A program made the position numbers and the translations under genes. Positions 34,836-43,189 of a stretch of 64,000 nt of DNA are shown here, piece after piece (position 1 is the first letter of the stretch; every line of letters begins with the position of its first letter). Source of the DNA: Methylomicrobium sp. wino1. GTDB taxonomy: Bacteria; Pseudomonadota; Gammaproteobacteria; Methylococcales; Methylomonadaceae. The stretch spans positions 1,426,001-1,490,000 of the forward strand of contig NZ_CP024202.1 in NCBI RefSeq assembly GCF_003932755.1, read 5' to 3'. The notes under the pieces are model-generated. The model was not told the origin of the DNA, made no database searches, and saw only the letters and a program-made list of their open reading frames with translations.

Positions 34836-34929
34836 AAATTACAAAGGAATAAAAAGTTATTGAATTAACTTTTTATTCCTCATGACCTTTATGGTGAAAT
34901 GCTTTTTCTAGGATAAAAAAATACAGAAC

Positions 34930-35265
34930 ATGGTCAAAAACATTAAGCAAAAGCCGTCTCCGGAAACCCAAGCGGAAGCGCTGAAAATCGCCAAGGCAAC
35001 GCAACGTCCCGCTCAAACCAAAGAACAAACGAAGTTGATTGCCCAAGGAATCGAAAAAGGCATCGATCATTATAAGAAGCAGCAAAAGGAAAAAGCGAGG
35101 GAGTTGAACCGGAAGCTCAAAAAAGTTTCAAGTCAACAATCGGATTCGGCCGGGCCCGAAGATCAGGCTATTGTTGAACGGATCGTTTACCGGCAACACT
35201 GGTTGCCATGGTTATTATTGGTTTTGAGCTGGATAGGCTGGGGCGTTTATTTTTTGTTTTCCTAG
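34930..35265 (+). CDS. DUF2956 family small membrane protein
   Basis: A 111-residue protein. The basic N-terminal part KPSPETQAEALKIAKATQRP and KEQTKLIAQGIEKGIDHYKK is the conserved DUF2956 core, ahead of a Lys-rich helix (KKQQKEKARELNRKLKKV) and a single C-terminal membrane helix (WLPWLLLVLSWIGWGVYFLF). The tail-anchored layout suggests a cytoplasmic domain held at the inner membrane. Function is unknown in the family. The nearby upstream sequence (34855-34912) repeats the 5' region at ~23060-23115. Confidence 0.85.
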   Translation: MVKNIKQKPSPETQAEALKIAKATQRPAQTKEQTKLIAQGIEKGIDHYKKQQKEKARELNRKLKKVSSQQSDSAGPEDQAIVERIVYRQHWLPWLLLVLSWIGWGVYFLFS

Positions 35266-35354
35266 AGTAGATGAGCACCATTGCATGAAACGCGCTTCGA
35301 GATAAGTTGTTAATGCCTGTTTTTCAGGCTTCAACGGTCCTTTACTTGTCGTTA

Positions 35355-35426
35355 TATTTACCCATCGTAGATCAAAATTCGACGCTTCCTTAAGCGTTGC
35401 CGAAATTTGAAGTGCGAAAGGTATAC
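35355..35426 (+). repeat. MITE-like repeat, minimal 72-bp copy
   Basis: Contains only the two ends, TTTACCCATCGTAGATCAAA and GCCGAAATTTGAAGTGCGAA with GGTATAC, separated by a few bases including AAGCG/CGCTT. This shows that the ends alone can exist without the internal modules. Confidence 0.78.
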
Positions 35427-35548
35427 ATACCCCGTCCGGCTTGGCATCTAAAACCAATCTTTACATCGTTCCCTGCACGCCTAATGTTGCTTCGTTTAAT
35501 CCGAGATAGTCGAAGCGTTAATCAAAGTGTCCGCATTCGCTACCTTTG

Positions 35549-35568
35549 GCATAGGTATCTACACAAGT
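35549..35568 (+). repeat. 20-bp repeat, left copy, inverted at 42682-42701
   Basis: GCATAGGTATCTACACAAGT; the exact reverse complement occurs at 42682-42701. The pair brackets the whole IS21/RIT island. It is part of a longer dispersed sequence (CTACCTTTGG next to both copies). Confidence 0.75.
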
Positions 35569-35933
35569 TTTTATATCATAAATACAATGAGTTACAAGCT
35601 GGACTAGCTACCTCTTCTGTTGGAGAGGGTTGGAGTTGTAAAAACCAGCCCAAATCCGCAGTTATTTGCCGAATATTAAAATCCCCCCACGTTATCCCCC
35701 AGCCTCAAATAGCCTGCTGAAAAAATCGTGATGGAAGGTTTTTTCCGAACGCAATTCATCAATAATCAAGCAAAGCATCACGGTCAGCGGTATAAAGAGC
35801 GGTGTCGTTGAGAGAAGGTATGACGCCACCAAGATTTGACGGTCAACGCTGACGCCATACCCCCAAAACCGTGCCGAAGCACGATCCTCAGTGTGACATA
35901 TCTGGGGAATAAATCCAGCCCTCATCGGCCTTT

Positions 35934-36377
35934 TTGTCGATGTGCCGATCCGCCCGCCTTTATCATTGTCACCGTTGTCATACCCAGGTCATCATCTGCT
36001 CAAGTTGTGATCGTGGTCAGCGTTATTGCACCCACGGATGCGCCGCGTCCGCTCGTTTAGACTCCCGCAGGCGCGCCGGGAAAAAATATCAGTGCACCCG
36101 CTCAGGACGCTTCCATAATGCCAGCCGTCAACAACGGTTTCGGGAACGACAGAAACAAAAAGTAACGCATCAGGGTTCCTTACCTGTGACCGCTCATGAT
36201 GTACTGAAACGTAAGCGCACCGGGCTCGAAAAAACCGAAACCATCGAACTCATGGGCGGTGATTTGCGTTGTCACCATTGCGGTGTTCTGTGTGCGCCTT
36301 GGTTACGCCGGGATTTTGTCCATGCCGGCCGGATTTTACCAGTATTGCGGAACCGCTTCGCGGGCGAGGGGGGATGA
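35934..36377 (+). CDS. IS21-associated passenger protein, Cys/His-rich
   Basis: A 147-residue protein with several Cys/His pairs (YHCHRCHTQVIICSSCDRGQ, YCTHGC, later CHHCGVLC), suggesting two small zinc-binding units. A basic stretch between them reads RRRAGKKYQCTRSGRFHNAS and RQQRFRERQKQKVTHQGS. Proteins with this RCDRG...YC and Y(Q)xSRxGRxxHAxRQxxYRxR...VTHQGS pattern are, to my knowledge, commonly found just ahead of istA in a subgroup of IS21 elements. Their role in transposition is not known. The stop overlaps the istA start (GGATGA), implying translational coupling. Confidence 0.65.
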   Translation: MSMCRSARLYHCHRCHTQVIICSSCDRGQRYCTHGCAASARLDSRRRAGKKYQCTRSGRFHNASRQQRFRERQKQKVTHQGSLPVTAHDVLKRKRTGLEKTETIELMGGDLRCHHCGVLCAPWLRRDFVHAGRILPVLRNRFAGEGG

Positions 36378-36757
36378 TGACCCTAAATAAAGACATTGAA
36401 GCGAAAATACTGCGTTATCATTTTGTGGAGCAGTGGCGAGTCGGCACGATTGCCACCCAGTTAGGCATCCATCATTCCGTTGTTGACCGCGTGTTATCGC
36501 AAGCCGGCCTGCCGAAGGTTGAACGCTCGCCGCGGCCATCGATCATCGATCCGTATTTGCCGTTTATCCGGGAGACCTTGGCGCAGTTTCCGACCCTGAC
36601 GGCCGCCAGGCTGTATGAGATGGCGAAACAACGGGGTTATCCCGGCGGCCCCAGCCAGTTCCGCCAGCGCATCAGTCAACTGCGGCCGCGCCGACAGCCG
36701 GAAGCCTATTTGCGCTTAAAAACCTTACCCGGTGAACAGGCCCAAGTGGATTGGGGC
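36374..36757 (+). pseudogene. istA: istA 5' fragment (IS21-like transposase)
   Basis: Starts MMTLNKDIEAKILRYHFVEQ with the helix-turn-helix WRVGTIATQLGIHHSVVDRVLSQAGL and runs to GEQAQVDWG, the beginning of the DDE catalytic domain (first Asp). It then enters unrelated sequence of the RIT element and stops at 36844. The reading resumes at 40201. Some 70 codons of istA normally lying between QVDWG and YDNLK are missing. Confidence 0.8.
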
Positions 36758-36783
36758 TTATGCCGAGCTCGGCATAAGCCCCA
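36752..36783. repeat. Perfect 32-bp palindrome at the left RIT junction
   Basis: TGGGGCTTATGCCGAG plus its exact reverse complement. TATGCCGAG/CTATGCGGAG motifs recur just inside (36783-36813). These repeated half-sites look like binding sites for the tyrosine recombinases. Confidence 0.8.
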
Positions 36784-36893
36784 CTATGCGGAGTTCCGGA
36801 CTATGCCGAGGAATAAAACACCACTGCGCTCAGGCCTTGAATAGAAAGCTATGACGCATTCCATGCCTCAAAATACTCGGCATTATCCGTTTT

Positions 36894-37892
36894 TTAAAGC
36901 GACTTGAGAAAGGCAAGCAACGCATCATCAGGCTGGTAAACGTCGACACTTCCCTCATGTGGCGCAACCTTAGCAAGTATTTTCTCCTTCATGGCTAAAT
37001 CAGCTTCCAAATAAACCTGTGTCGTTTCAACCGATTCATGACCAAGCCAAAGCGCGATCACTGTGGTGTCGACACCCGCTTGTAGAAGCTCCATGGCCGC
37101 CGTATGCCTCAGCACATGAGGCGATATATGCTTGTTTTTGAGTGACGGACAGAGGCTGCTGGCGGTTTCCACATGCTTTTTGAGTAAGTATTCGACACCA
37201 TCATTGCTTAATCGACTGCCGTTCCGATTAGGAAACACCAGCTGCCCATCGCCGGGAGGCAGCCTTGTCAACCAAGCTCGCAATACCGCCGTAGTCTGCT
37301 TGGTCAATGGCGTACAACGTTCTTTTCGGCCTTTGCCGATGACATGAACATACGCACCCGCATCCAGATGAACATCTTGGCGAGTCAAACCTGTCAATTC
37401 CAACAAACGCAACCCGGTTTGCGTTGCCAGCAATAACCAAGCGCGATCACGACAGCCAGACCATGTGCTGCTATCAGGAGCGGCCAGTAAGGCATCGATT
37501 TCCGCTCGATTTAGAAAATTAATCTGCCGATGGGTAAAGCACTTGCTTGGAATGGCCAAGATGCGCTGGATCTGTTCTGACTGGGCGGGCAACTCGAACG
37601 CAGCAAACCGAAAAAAAGAGCGGATGGCCGTGAGCCGAAGATTGCGACTGCGCGCTGAACTACCTCTGCTTTTCTGAAGATCGTCTAGAAAATCGCAGAT
37701 CAATGGCGCATCAATGTCTTCCCAAGTTAAATTGGAGGGCTCTTTGCCAAGTCGAGTTTTAGAAAATTGTAACAAGAGCCGAAAAGTGTCACGGTAGGAA
37801 CTTAGCGTATGGGGGCTTACGTGCTGCTGTTGAGTCAACCGCTGGGTAAAAAAGCGCGTTAGCAAACTCGGAAAATGGGTGCTGGTTGTCAT
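36894..37892 (-). CDS. Tyrosine recombinase, third gene of the RIT trio
   Basis: A 332-residue integrase. ATG 37892 overlaps the stop of the middle gene (ATGA). An N-terminal SAM-like DNA-binding domain (HVSPHTLSSYRDTFRLLLQF) precedes the catalytic domain. The active-site residues are visible: TQTGLRLLELTGLTRQDV (first Arg), GKGRKERCTPL (Lys), SPHVLRHTAAMELLQAG (H-x-x-R), ALWLGHESVETTQVYLEA (His and nucleophilic Tyr). It appears intact. Together with its partners it would cut and rejoin element ends. Confidence 0.9.
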   Translation of the reverse strand: MTTSTHFPSLLTRFFTQRLTQQQHVSPHTLSSYRDTFRLLLQFSKTRLGKEPSNLTWEDIDAPLICDFLDDLQKSRGSSARSRNLRLTAIRSFFRFAAFELPAQSEQIQRILAIPSKCFTHRQINFLNRAEIDALLAAPDSSTWSGCRDRAWLLLATQTGLRLLELTGLTRQDVHLDAGAYVHVIGKGRKERCTPLTKQTTAVLRAWLTRLPPGDGQLVFPNRNGSRLSNDGVEYLLKKHVETASSLCPSLKNKHISPHVLRHTAAMELLQAGVDTTVIALWLGHESVETTQVYLEADLAMKEKILAKVAPHEGSVDVYQPDDALLAFLKSL

Positions 37893-38804
37893 GATGCCTG
37901 CTCCCAACGTTGATCTAATCGGGCGGCGGCTATCTCCATCAATTCCGGAAATGCCGAGAGGTACCAATAGGTGTCTCTGATTTCAACGTGACCGAGGTAA
38001 GTCGACAGAATAGGCAGTTTTTGCTCTATATTTTCTTTGGCGTGATACCACTGCAAATCGGTGACGAAGGTCATGCAGATGGGGTTTACGGTTTCCAAGA
38101 AGACCGCACCATTTAATCTTTTCCAGCAAGCTATCAAATGTATCACTGACAGTATCATAACCCAAGCGTCTACCTTTGCAATTGACAAACCAATAGGAAA
38201 TTTGCTGTCCGGCTAAAAACTGTTCTCGACATAGACGATAATCGGCCAAGACTTCCACCGTGCTGGAATGCAGGGGGATTAGGCGAGATTTGCCAAACTT
38301 GGTCGAGTCGATGGACAAAATACCCTCTTCCAGATCGACCTTATCCAAGGTAAGTCCCAGAGCTTCGCTAATGCGCAGACCGGACACGCTTAACAGGCCA
38401 AACAGGCAATAGTAGGTTTTACCCACAAAAGGGCGGCTTGGACAAATTTGTAAGGAAGCTTGCAACAGTTGATGAATATGCTCATCCGAGAAGAAGAACG
38501 GTGTAGGCCGTTGATACTGGATGGGTAATAATCCTGTGGGCGGAATTTCCGTGCGGGGATCGAACGCGCGACAATAGCTTGCAAAACCGCGAACATAGCA
38601 CAAACGGGCCGACCATCGGCCTTTTTGCACCGATTTTGGCTGGGTTGCCCAAGCGAGCGCCTGGCTTATGGTAATAAAGTCGGCTTGCTGTTGTTCCATA
38701 AAGGAGACAAACGATGACAGACTGGCGCCGTCACTCCGTAATTTGTATCCCAAGGCACGTCGCAGGGTCAGGTACTCCTGCAATAATGTTCGCAGAGTAC
38801 TCAT
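37889..38804 (-). pseudogene. Tyrosine recombinase, middle gene of the RIT trio, frameshifted
   Basis: ATG 38804 has a GGGAGG site and overlaps the first recombinase stop. The frame encodes a normal N-terminal domain and catalytic Arg (GLLSVSGLRISEALGLTL) and reaches HDLRHRFAV (H-x-x-R), then reads VSRQRKYRAKTAYSVDLPRS and stops at 37983. The correct continuation LQWYHAKENIEQKLPILSTY, with LGHVEIRDTYWYLSAF bearing the Tyr nucleophile, lies in another frame ending at 37889. About four residues expected between RFAV and LQWY are missing and TTGCAGTG-like sequence lies at the junction, so a small deletion between short repeats is a likely cause. Confidence 0.82.
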
Positions 38805-40063
38805 GCCGCACCTCCCGGCCAAGGAAGACTGAGTGGACGAAGTGATGTGAAATCAACTTTCGCATAAATGCCGGTTGTTTTTGGGTGCTGATGCCGTAAT
38901 AGGCTACCGATTTCGTTAAGGGTTGCACCTTGTTGTAACAACTTGACAGCCAATGCATGACGGAACTGATGAGCACCGCGGTGAAGCGTTGCAATTTTGG
39001 CTCGTGTGAGTGCAGTATTCACAATCGTGCCTATGGTCGCTTCTCCCCCAAGCCCACGGATGGGAGCATGATCCCGCAAGAATAGTGCTCGATCATGGCT
39101 TGCCGGTCGACCGTTCTTAAGGTATTGGACAATTGCTTCGCCAACTTCGGACGGCAGAGGCAAGGACGCAATTTTATTGCCTTTGCCGACCACACGAATG
39201 CTTCCCGATTCCCAATTGATGCTATCCAGTGTCAACGAAACAATTTCGCCTGCGCGCAGGCCATAGGTTACCAGCAGCAGGAGAATGGCGTAATCACGTC
39301 GTCCACGAACAGTGCGCCGATCAACCACTTGCAGCATACTACGTACTTGCTCCCAAGTGATGGAGCGTGGTATATCTGCCAAGCGATAGGACTGCGGCAT
39401 CTCAACGGCCGCACTCAGATCCTCACTGAGAATTCGCTCCCGGTGACAATAGCGCAAAAACACCCGCACCACTCCGCACAGGTTTCTACGGCCTGCTCGG
39501 GAAAGCTTAGGAGCCTGATCGACCACAAACGCCGCTAGTAATGCTGGCGAAACCTCGGTGAGATGAGCGCCTACACGGGTCAAGTAGGCATCGAATCGAC
39601 GCAGGTCATAACGATAATGCAGCACAGAACTCGGCTGTAAACCACGTTCTTCTTTCAGATACTGGATGAATTCCGGAGCCTCCGATAGAAAAGGGAAGGA
39701 TACCGGTTTACGTTCCGGTTTCACGCAGCCTTCCAGGGCGAGTTTCAAGAGTTGCCTGACCGGATTATGTGCCTCCTCCATAACCTTGTGACTTGCGGCA
39801 TCTGTGCGACAGCTCTTACCGTGACGTTTTAACCAATAAGCCGCAAAGGGCTCGACATAGGAAGCGGCCGATGCAAGATCGGTCACACCTTGATGTTGGA
39901 CGTATTCGCCGAACTGGCAAAGTATCGGCACACGCCGAAACACATTGCGTTCGGCATAGCCTTCGGAGTTCAACCATTCGACATAGCGCTCGATATGCGG
40001 CCCCAGCCAATTGGCACGGATCCGATCAATCGTTGCTGGTTTGATGAAATAACGCTCAAGCAT
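38801..40063 (-). CDS. Tyrosine recombinase, first gene of the RIT trio
   Basis: A 420-residue integrase with a long N-terminal region, typical for the first gene of RIT trios. ATG 40063 has a GGAGG site 6 bp upstream. The catalytic set: LLLVTYGLRAGEIVSLTLDS (Arg), GKGNKIASLPL (Lys), GAHQFRHALAVKLLQQGATL (H-x-x-R region, with QFRH), SLLRHQHPKTTGIYAKVDF (His and Tyr). It seems intact. The stop overlaps the middle gene's ATG. Confidence 0.9.
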   Translation of the reverse strand: MLERYFIKPATIDRIRANWLGPHIERYVEWLNSEGYAERNVFRRVPILCQFGEYVQHQGVTDLASAASYVEPFAAYWLKRHGKSCRTDAASHKVMEEAHNPVRQLLKLALEGCVKPERKPVSFPFLSEAPEFIQYLKEERGLQPSSVLHYRYDLRRFDAYLTRVGAHLTEVSPALLAAFVVDQAPKLSRAGRRNLCGVVRVFLRYCHRERILSEDLSAAVEMPQSYRLADIPRSITWEQVRSMLQVVDRRTVRGRRDYAILLLLVTYGLRAGEIVSLTLDSINWESGSIRVVGKGNKIASLPLPSEVGEAIVQYLKNGRPASHDRALFLRDHAPIRGLGGEATIGTIVNTALTRAKIATLHRGAHQFRHALAVKLLQQGATLNEIGSLLRHQHPKTTGIYAKVDFTSLRPLSLPWPGGAA

Positions 40064-40200
40064 GACAACCTCCATTCAATTAAAGACAGTGGAGATTTAT
40101 TTTGTGCGTTCTTCAAAGCATTATGTTAACTAATTTACTGGGTTTACCACGTCTGGCAAGGGTTCGGCAGTGTAGGGGCACATAACGATTTACGCCACAT

Positions 40201-40943
40201 AACTATGACAATCTCAAGTCGGCCGTGCTGGAACGCCAAGGCGACGCTATCCGTTTTCATCCCACGTTGCTGGCCTTATCCGCGCATTATCGCTTTGAGC
40301 CACGCCCGGTCGCCGTCGCGCGCGGCAATGAAAAAGGCCGTGTGGAGCGAGCGATTCGTTATATCCGGGATAACTTTTTTGCCGCGCGACATTTTCAAAC
40401 ACTCGAAGAACTGAATCAGCAGGCCGATCAATGGTGTCAGGGCATTAGCGGCGAGCGGCGCTGCCCGGAAAATACCGAACTGACGGTGCAGGAGGCTTTT
40501 CATCAGGAACAGCCGAGTTTGCTCAGTCTGCCGGATAACCCGTTTGATACCCGTGAAAGGACACAGGTCACGGCCCGAAAGACGCCTTATATCCGCTTTG
40601 ATTTGAATGACTACTCGATTCCGCATCAGCACGTACAAAAACCGCTGACGGTGATCGCCGATCTTAAGCAGCTCTGCATCCTAGATGGCGAACACATGAT
40701 TGCTGAACACCGGCGCAGTTTCGATAAGGCTAAGCAAATCGAAGATGAAAACCATATTAATGCCTTATGGCTGCAAAAAACCAACGCCAAGCAGCACCGC
40801 GGGCAAGACCGCTTAAGCGCCGCTTCCGCGCATATTCCCCTTTTTCTGCAGCAAGCCATCCAACGGGGCCATGTGTTAACCACCACCCTCCGCTTACTGA
40901 ACCAGCTATTGGATGATTATGGCCAAGCGCGCCAAGATTTTTC
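40201..40943 (+). pseudogene. istA: istA middle fragment
   Basis: Resumes istA with NYDNLKSAVLERQGDAIRFH, then GNEKGRVERAIRYIRDNFFA with the catalytic Glu (K-G-x-V-E-R), and the C-terminal beta-barrel region up to LLNQLLDDYGQARQDFS. It has lost its N-terminus to the RIT element and its C-terminus to a small insertion, so it cannot make a working transposase. Confidence 0.8.
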
Positions 40944-41217
40944 GCGAAAGTTGAAATGGGGTCCGTCCGATTTCAGCAGCGAAAAATGACTTGGCGATTA
41001 TTGCCTTCGGCGGCCCCGATTCGCCCTGCGTCCGTGCCACTACGCCACATCATCGTAAACTCGATGCGGCTCCGTAGCACTCCCACAAATGGCTTTACGC
41101 CGTGTCGCGATGCCTTGTATTTTGCCTCCGCCCGCGCTATTCGCGCAGACTCCGGCAAAACACCCGGCGCTACGGCTATCGGGGACTAAAAATCTTCACT
41201 TCGCTGGCGCTCCGTTT
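40944..41217. mobile_element. 274-bp insertion of unknown type in istA
   Basis: Flanked by CCAAGATTTTTC (40932-40943) and CCAAGATTTTC (41218-41228), which look like a target duplication with one T slipped. Removing the insert and one copy rejoins istA as ...ARQDFSARDELHSALDE. On the minus strand it encodes a 61-residue frame (EFTMMWRSGTDAGRIGAAEG) I recall seeing near mobile DNA but cannot name. It is too short to be autonomous. Confidence 0.6.
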
Positions 41218-41227
41218 CCAAGATTTT

Positions 41228-41568
41228 CAGCACGGGACGAATTGCACAGCGCGCTCGACGAAGCGCTCAAACAGCAATCGCCCTACCCGCAAGCGGTGCA
41301 ACAAATCCTGGAACGCCGGCGTGATGAAAAACGGCAACCGCCGCCCCTGGCTGTCGCGGTACCCGATAAAGTCAAGCCGTACTGCGTCAAAGCGGTCAAC
41401 CTGGCTGACTATGACCAACTCAATCCCAGTCATGAGGACGGCCCGGTCAATGACAGCGAAACAGAGCAGGACAAGGACAAGGAGAAGAAGAAAAAGAAAG
41501 CGCAAAAGAAAGAACCAGAGCCAGAGAACGCTATAACAGCGATAACCAAGGAGGAAAACCATGATTGA
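41228..41568 (+). pseudogene. istA: istA 3' fragment
   Basis: Encodes the C-terminus of IstA (DELHSALDEALKQQSPYPQA ... LERRRDEKRQPPPLAVAVPD ... NLADYDQLNP) with an unusually long, charged tail (DKDKEKKKKKAQKKEPEPEN). It overlaps the istB start by 8 bp, as in intact IS21 elements. Confidence 0.8.
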
Positions 41569-42328
41569 TGCCGACCAACTCAAGCAACAAGCGATTGAGC
41601 TCAAGCTTCATGGCGTGCAGGCGCATTGGCATGAACTGACGCAAGCACAGTATCCCTGGCTGGAAACCCTATTAAACTGGGAACGGCAAGAGCGAAAACA
41701 ACGTTCCCTGGAGCGCCGTTTAAGTCACGCTAAACTGGGACGCTTTAAACCCTTAACCGAATTCGATTGGCAGTGGCCGGATAAAATAGATCAAAACGCG
41801 ATCCATGCGTTAATGCACTTGGATTTTTTAACCGGCGCCAATAATATCATCCTACTGGGCGGTAACGGCGTGGGCAAATCAACCCTGGCGCAAAACCTCG
41901 GTTATCAAGCGGTGATGCACGGCCATACGGTCTTGTTCACAACGGCCGCCAACATGCTCAATGACCTGGCCGCCCTGGACAGCGACAACGCACTGCGGCG
42001 AAGAATCAAGCACTACGCCAAACCGGCTTTGTTAATCATCGATGAAGTCGGCTATCTCTCCTACAGCAACCGCCACGCGGATCTGCTGTTTGAAATCGTC
42101 AATCAACGCTATGAACAACGGTCAACGCTGGTCACTACCAATCGCCCGTTCGCCGAATGGAACGACGTCTTTCCCAATGCCGCTTGTGTCGTCTCTCTGG
42201 TTGACCGGTTGGTTCATCACAGTGAGATCATCGCGATCGAGGGACAATCGTATCGCATGAAAGAGGCCAAAGAACAAGCGACGGAACGACGCCGCAGACA
42301 ACAAGGGGCCGCCCAATGGAAATACTGA
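41561..42328 (+). CDS. istB: IS21-family helper ATPase IstB
   Basis: A 255-residue AAA+ ATPase (DnaA/DnaC-like). Walker A is ILLGGNGVGKSTLAQNL, Walker B is PALLIIDEVGYL, sensor 1 is STLVTTNRPFAEW and the Arg-rich C-terminus is complete. IstB helps IstA find and hold target DNA. It looks intact although its partner IstA is destroyed, so it could act only for another IS21 copy in the genome. A good GGAGG site precedes ATG 41561. Confidence 0.93.
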   Translation: MIDADQLKQQAIELKLHGVQAHWHELTQAQYPWLETLLNWERQERKQRSLERRLSHAKLGRFKPLTEFDWQWPDKIDQNAIHALMHLDFLTGANNIILLGGNGVGKSTLAQNLGYQAVMHGHTVLFTTAANMLNDLAALDSDNALRRRIKHYAKPALLIIDEVGYLSYSNRHADLLFEIVNQRYEQRSTLVTTNRPFAEWNDVFPNAACVVSLVDRLVHHSEIIAIEGQSYRMKEAKEQATERRRRQQGAAQWKY

Positions 42329-42507
42329 AAATCACCACCCATTGGACACCGGAAGAGGCCGATTGCGTCTATCAGTTCCTCGATGATTTGAAAGAAGCCA
42401 TTTGGCAACGTTATGGTGAGGATATCCTGGACATGTACAAAACAATACAGGATGAACAACAGGCGGAATATGAGGAGTGCGATTTCAATGATGAGATCCC
42501 GTTTTAG
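42316..42507 (+). CDS. Small acidic IS21-associated ORF
   Basis: A 63-residue acidic protein (MEILKITTHWTPEEADCVYQ ... EYEECDFNDEIPF) overlapping the istB end by 13 bp. I have the impression that similar short ORFs follow istB in this IS21 subgroup; no function is known. Codon-like conservation and overlap argue that it is real. Confidence 0.6.
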   Translation: MEILKITTHWTPEEADCVYQFLDDLKEAIWQRYGEDILDMYKTIQDEQQAEYEECDFNDEIPF

Positions 42508-42681
42508 CGGGGCGTTTTATAATGCTTTGAAGATGTGCCGTCCGCCGTATTTTTTTGATTTTATCCTGCGGCAAATAGTTGCGGGTTTATGTCGGCGTTA
42601 ACAGGAGTAGTGGTGAGAGTAACAACAACCACTTATATCCCCCTCATCCCAATCTTCTCCCTCAAGGGAGAAGGGGCAAGT

Positions 42682-42701
42682 ACTTGTGTAGATACCTATG
42701 C
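42682..42701 (-). repeat. 20-bp repeat, right copy, inverted to 35549-35568
   Basis: ACTTGTGTAGATACCTATGC, exact reverse complement of the left copy. It sits in a stretch (42600-42720) reading ccctcatccc...ttctccctcaagggagaagggg that looks like a dispersed non-coding repeat. Confidence 0.75.
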
Positions 42702-42867
42702 TACCTTTGGTAAGGGCTACGCGTTTATTATCTCTGTCTTTTTGTCCTTTCGTCTTTGCGGTTTATGGCCGCTATCGTTCCAATTCCCTTTTTAGAAGCA
42801 AGCGCCGCCAAAAAGCCTGTCGCCTTGATGCGGCGTAGGCGAAATGGCGAGATAGTTTCGATTCGAT

Positions 42868-42905
42868 ATAAAACTTATACAATATATATATTGTATAAGT
42901 TTTAT
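42868..42905. repeat. Perfect 38-bp AT-rich palindrome
   Basis: ATAAAACTTATACAATATA followed by its exact reverse complement. There is no loop and no T-run. It lies ~285 bp upstream of the copper gene pair. It could be an operator for a dimeric regulator, a cruciform, or a decayed element end. The 42508-43189 interval otherwise contains no convincing gene. Confidence 0.85.
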
Positions 42906-43189
42906 TATTATGCCATAGTGGCTTCACCCAGCGATTTTCAAGAACTGATTATTCAGTCGAAAGTTATTTGTTTATTCGATTGCCGGATGTTTCGGTTAAT
43001 GGAAATCGCAGGCTTCGATATCGGGGTTTTAGAAGGTGAATTCATGCCTTCCGACTGTGGTATCGACCGAGGTGTCGAAGACTAATGAGGATTGATGTCA
43101 GCCAATGCTTAGGCTAGACGGCTTGTTCCTTATTTTTTATGCAACACAACAAGTCTTCGGTAACTTTTTAACTTAGTGAGGCAATCAAT

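Larger units (their letters stand above)
36758..40200 (-). mobile_element. RIT (recombinase in trio) element
   Basis: Three tandem tyrosine recombinase genes, all minus strand and joined by ATGA overlaps, lie inside istA. This is the defining layout of RIT elements. The ends carry related but imperfect inverted sequence: left ACTATGCGGAGTTCCGGACT..., right (reverse complement) GTTATGTGGCGTAAATCGTT..., each with a second TATG(C/T) half-site ~18 bp further in and then CACTGC...CCTTG. Confidence 0.78.
35934..42507 (+). mobile_element. IS21-like element interrupted by two later insertions
   Basis: Gene order on the plus strand: passenger ORF (35934-36377), istA 5' part, [RIT element], istA middle, [274-bp insertion], istA 3' part, istB (41561-42328), small ORF (42316-42507). 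Only istB and the small ORFs are intact. The exact ends were not resolved; the limits given are the outermost recognised ORFs. Confidence 0.75.

Noticed and set aside
35692-35925. 77-residue open frame on the minus strand ending FHHDFFSRLFEAGG
   Set aside because: It might be transposase debris left of the IS21 element, but nothing diagnostic was seen.
42756-43085. 109-residue open frame on the plus strand
   Set aside because: It runs through the 38-bp palindrome, lacks a ribosome site and family features, and has low-complexity composition.
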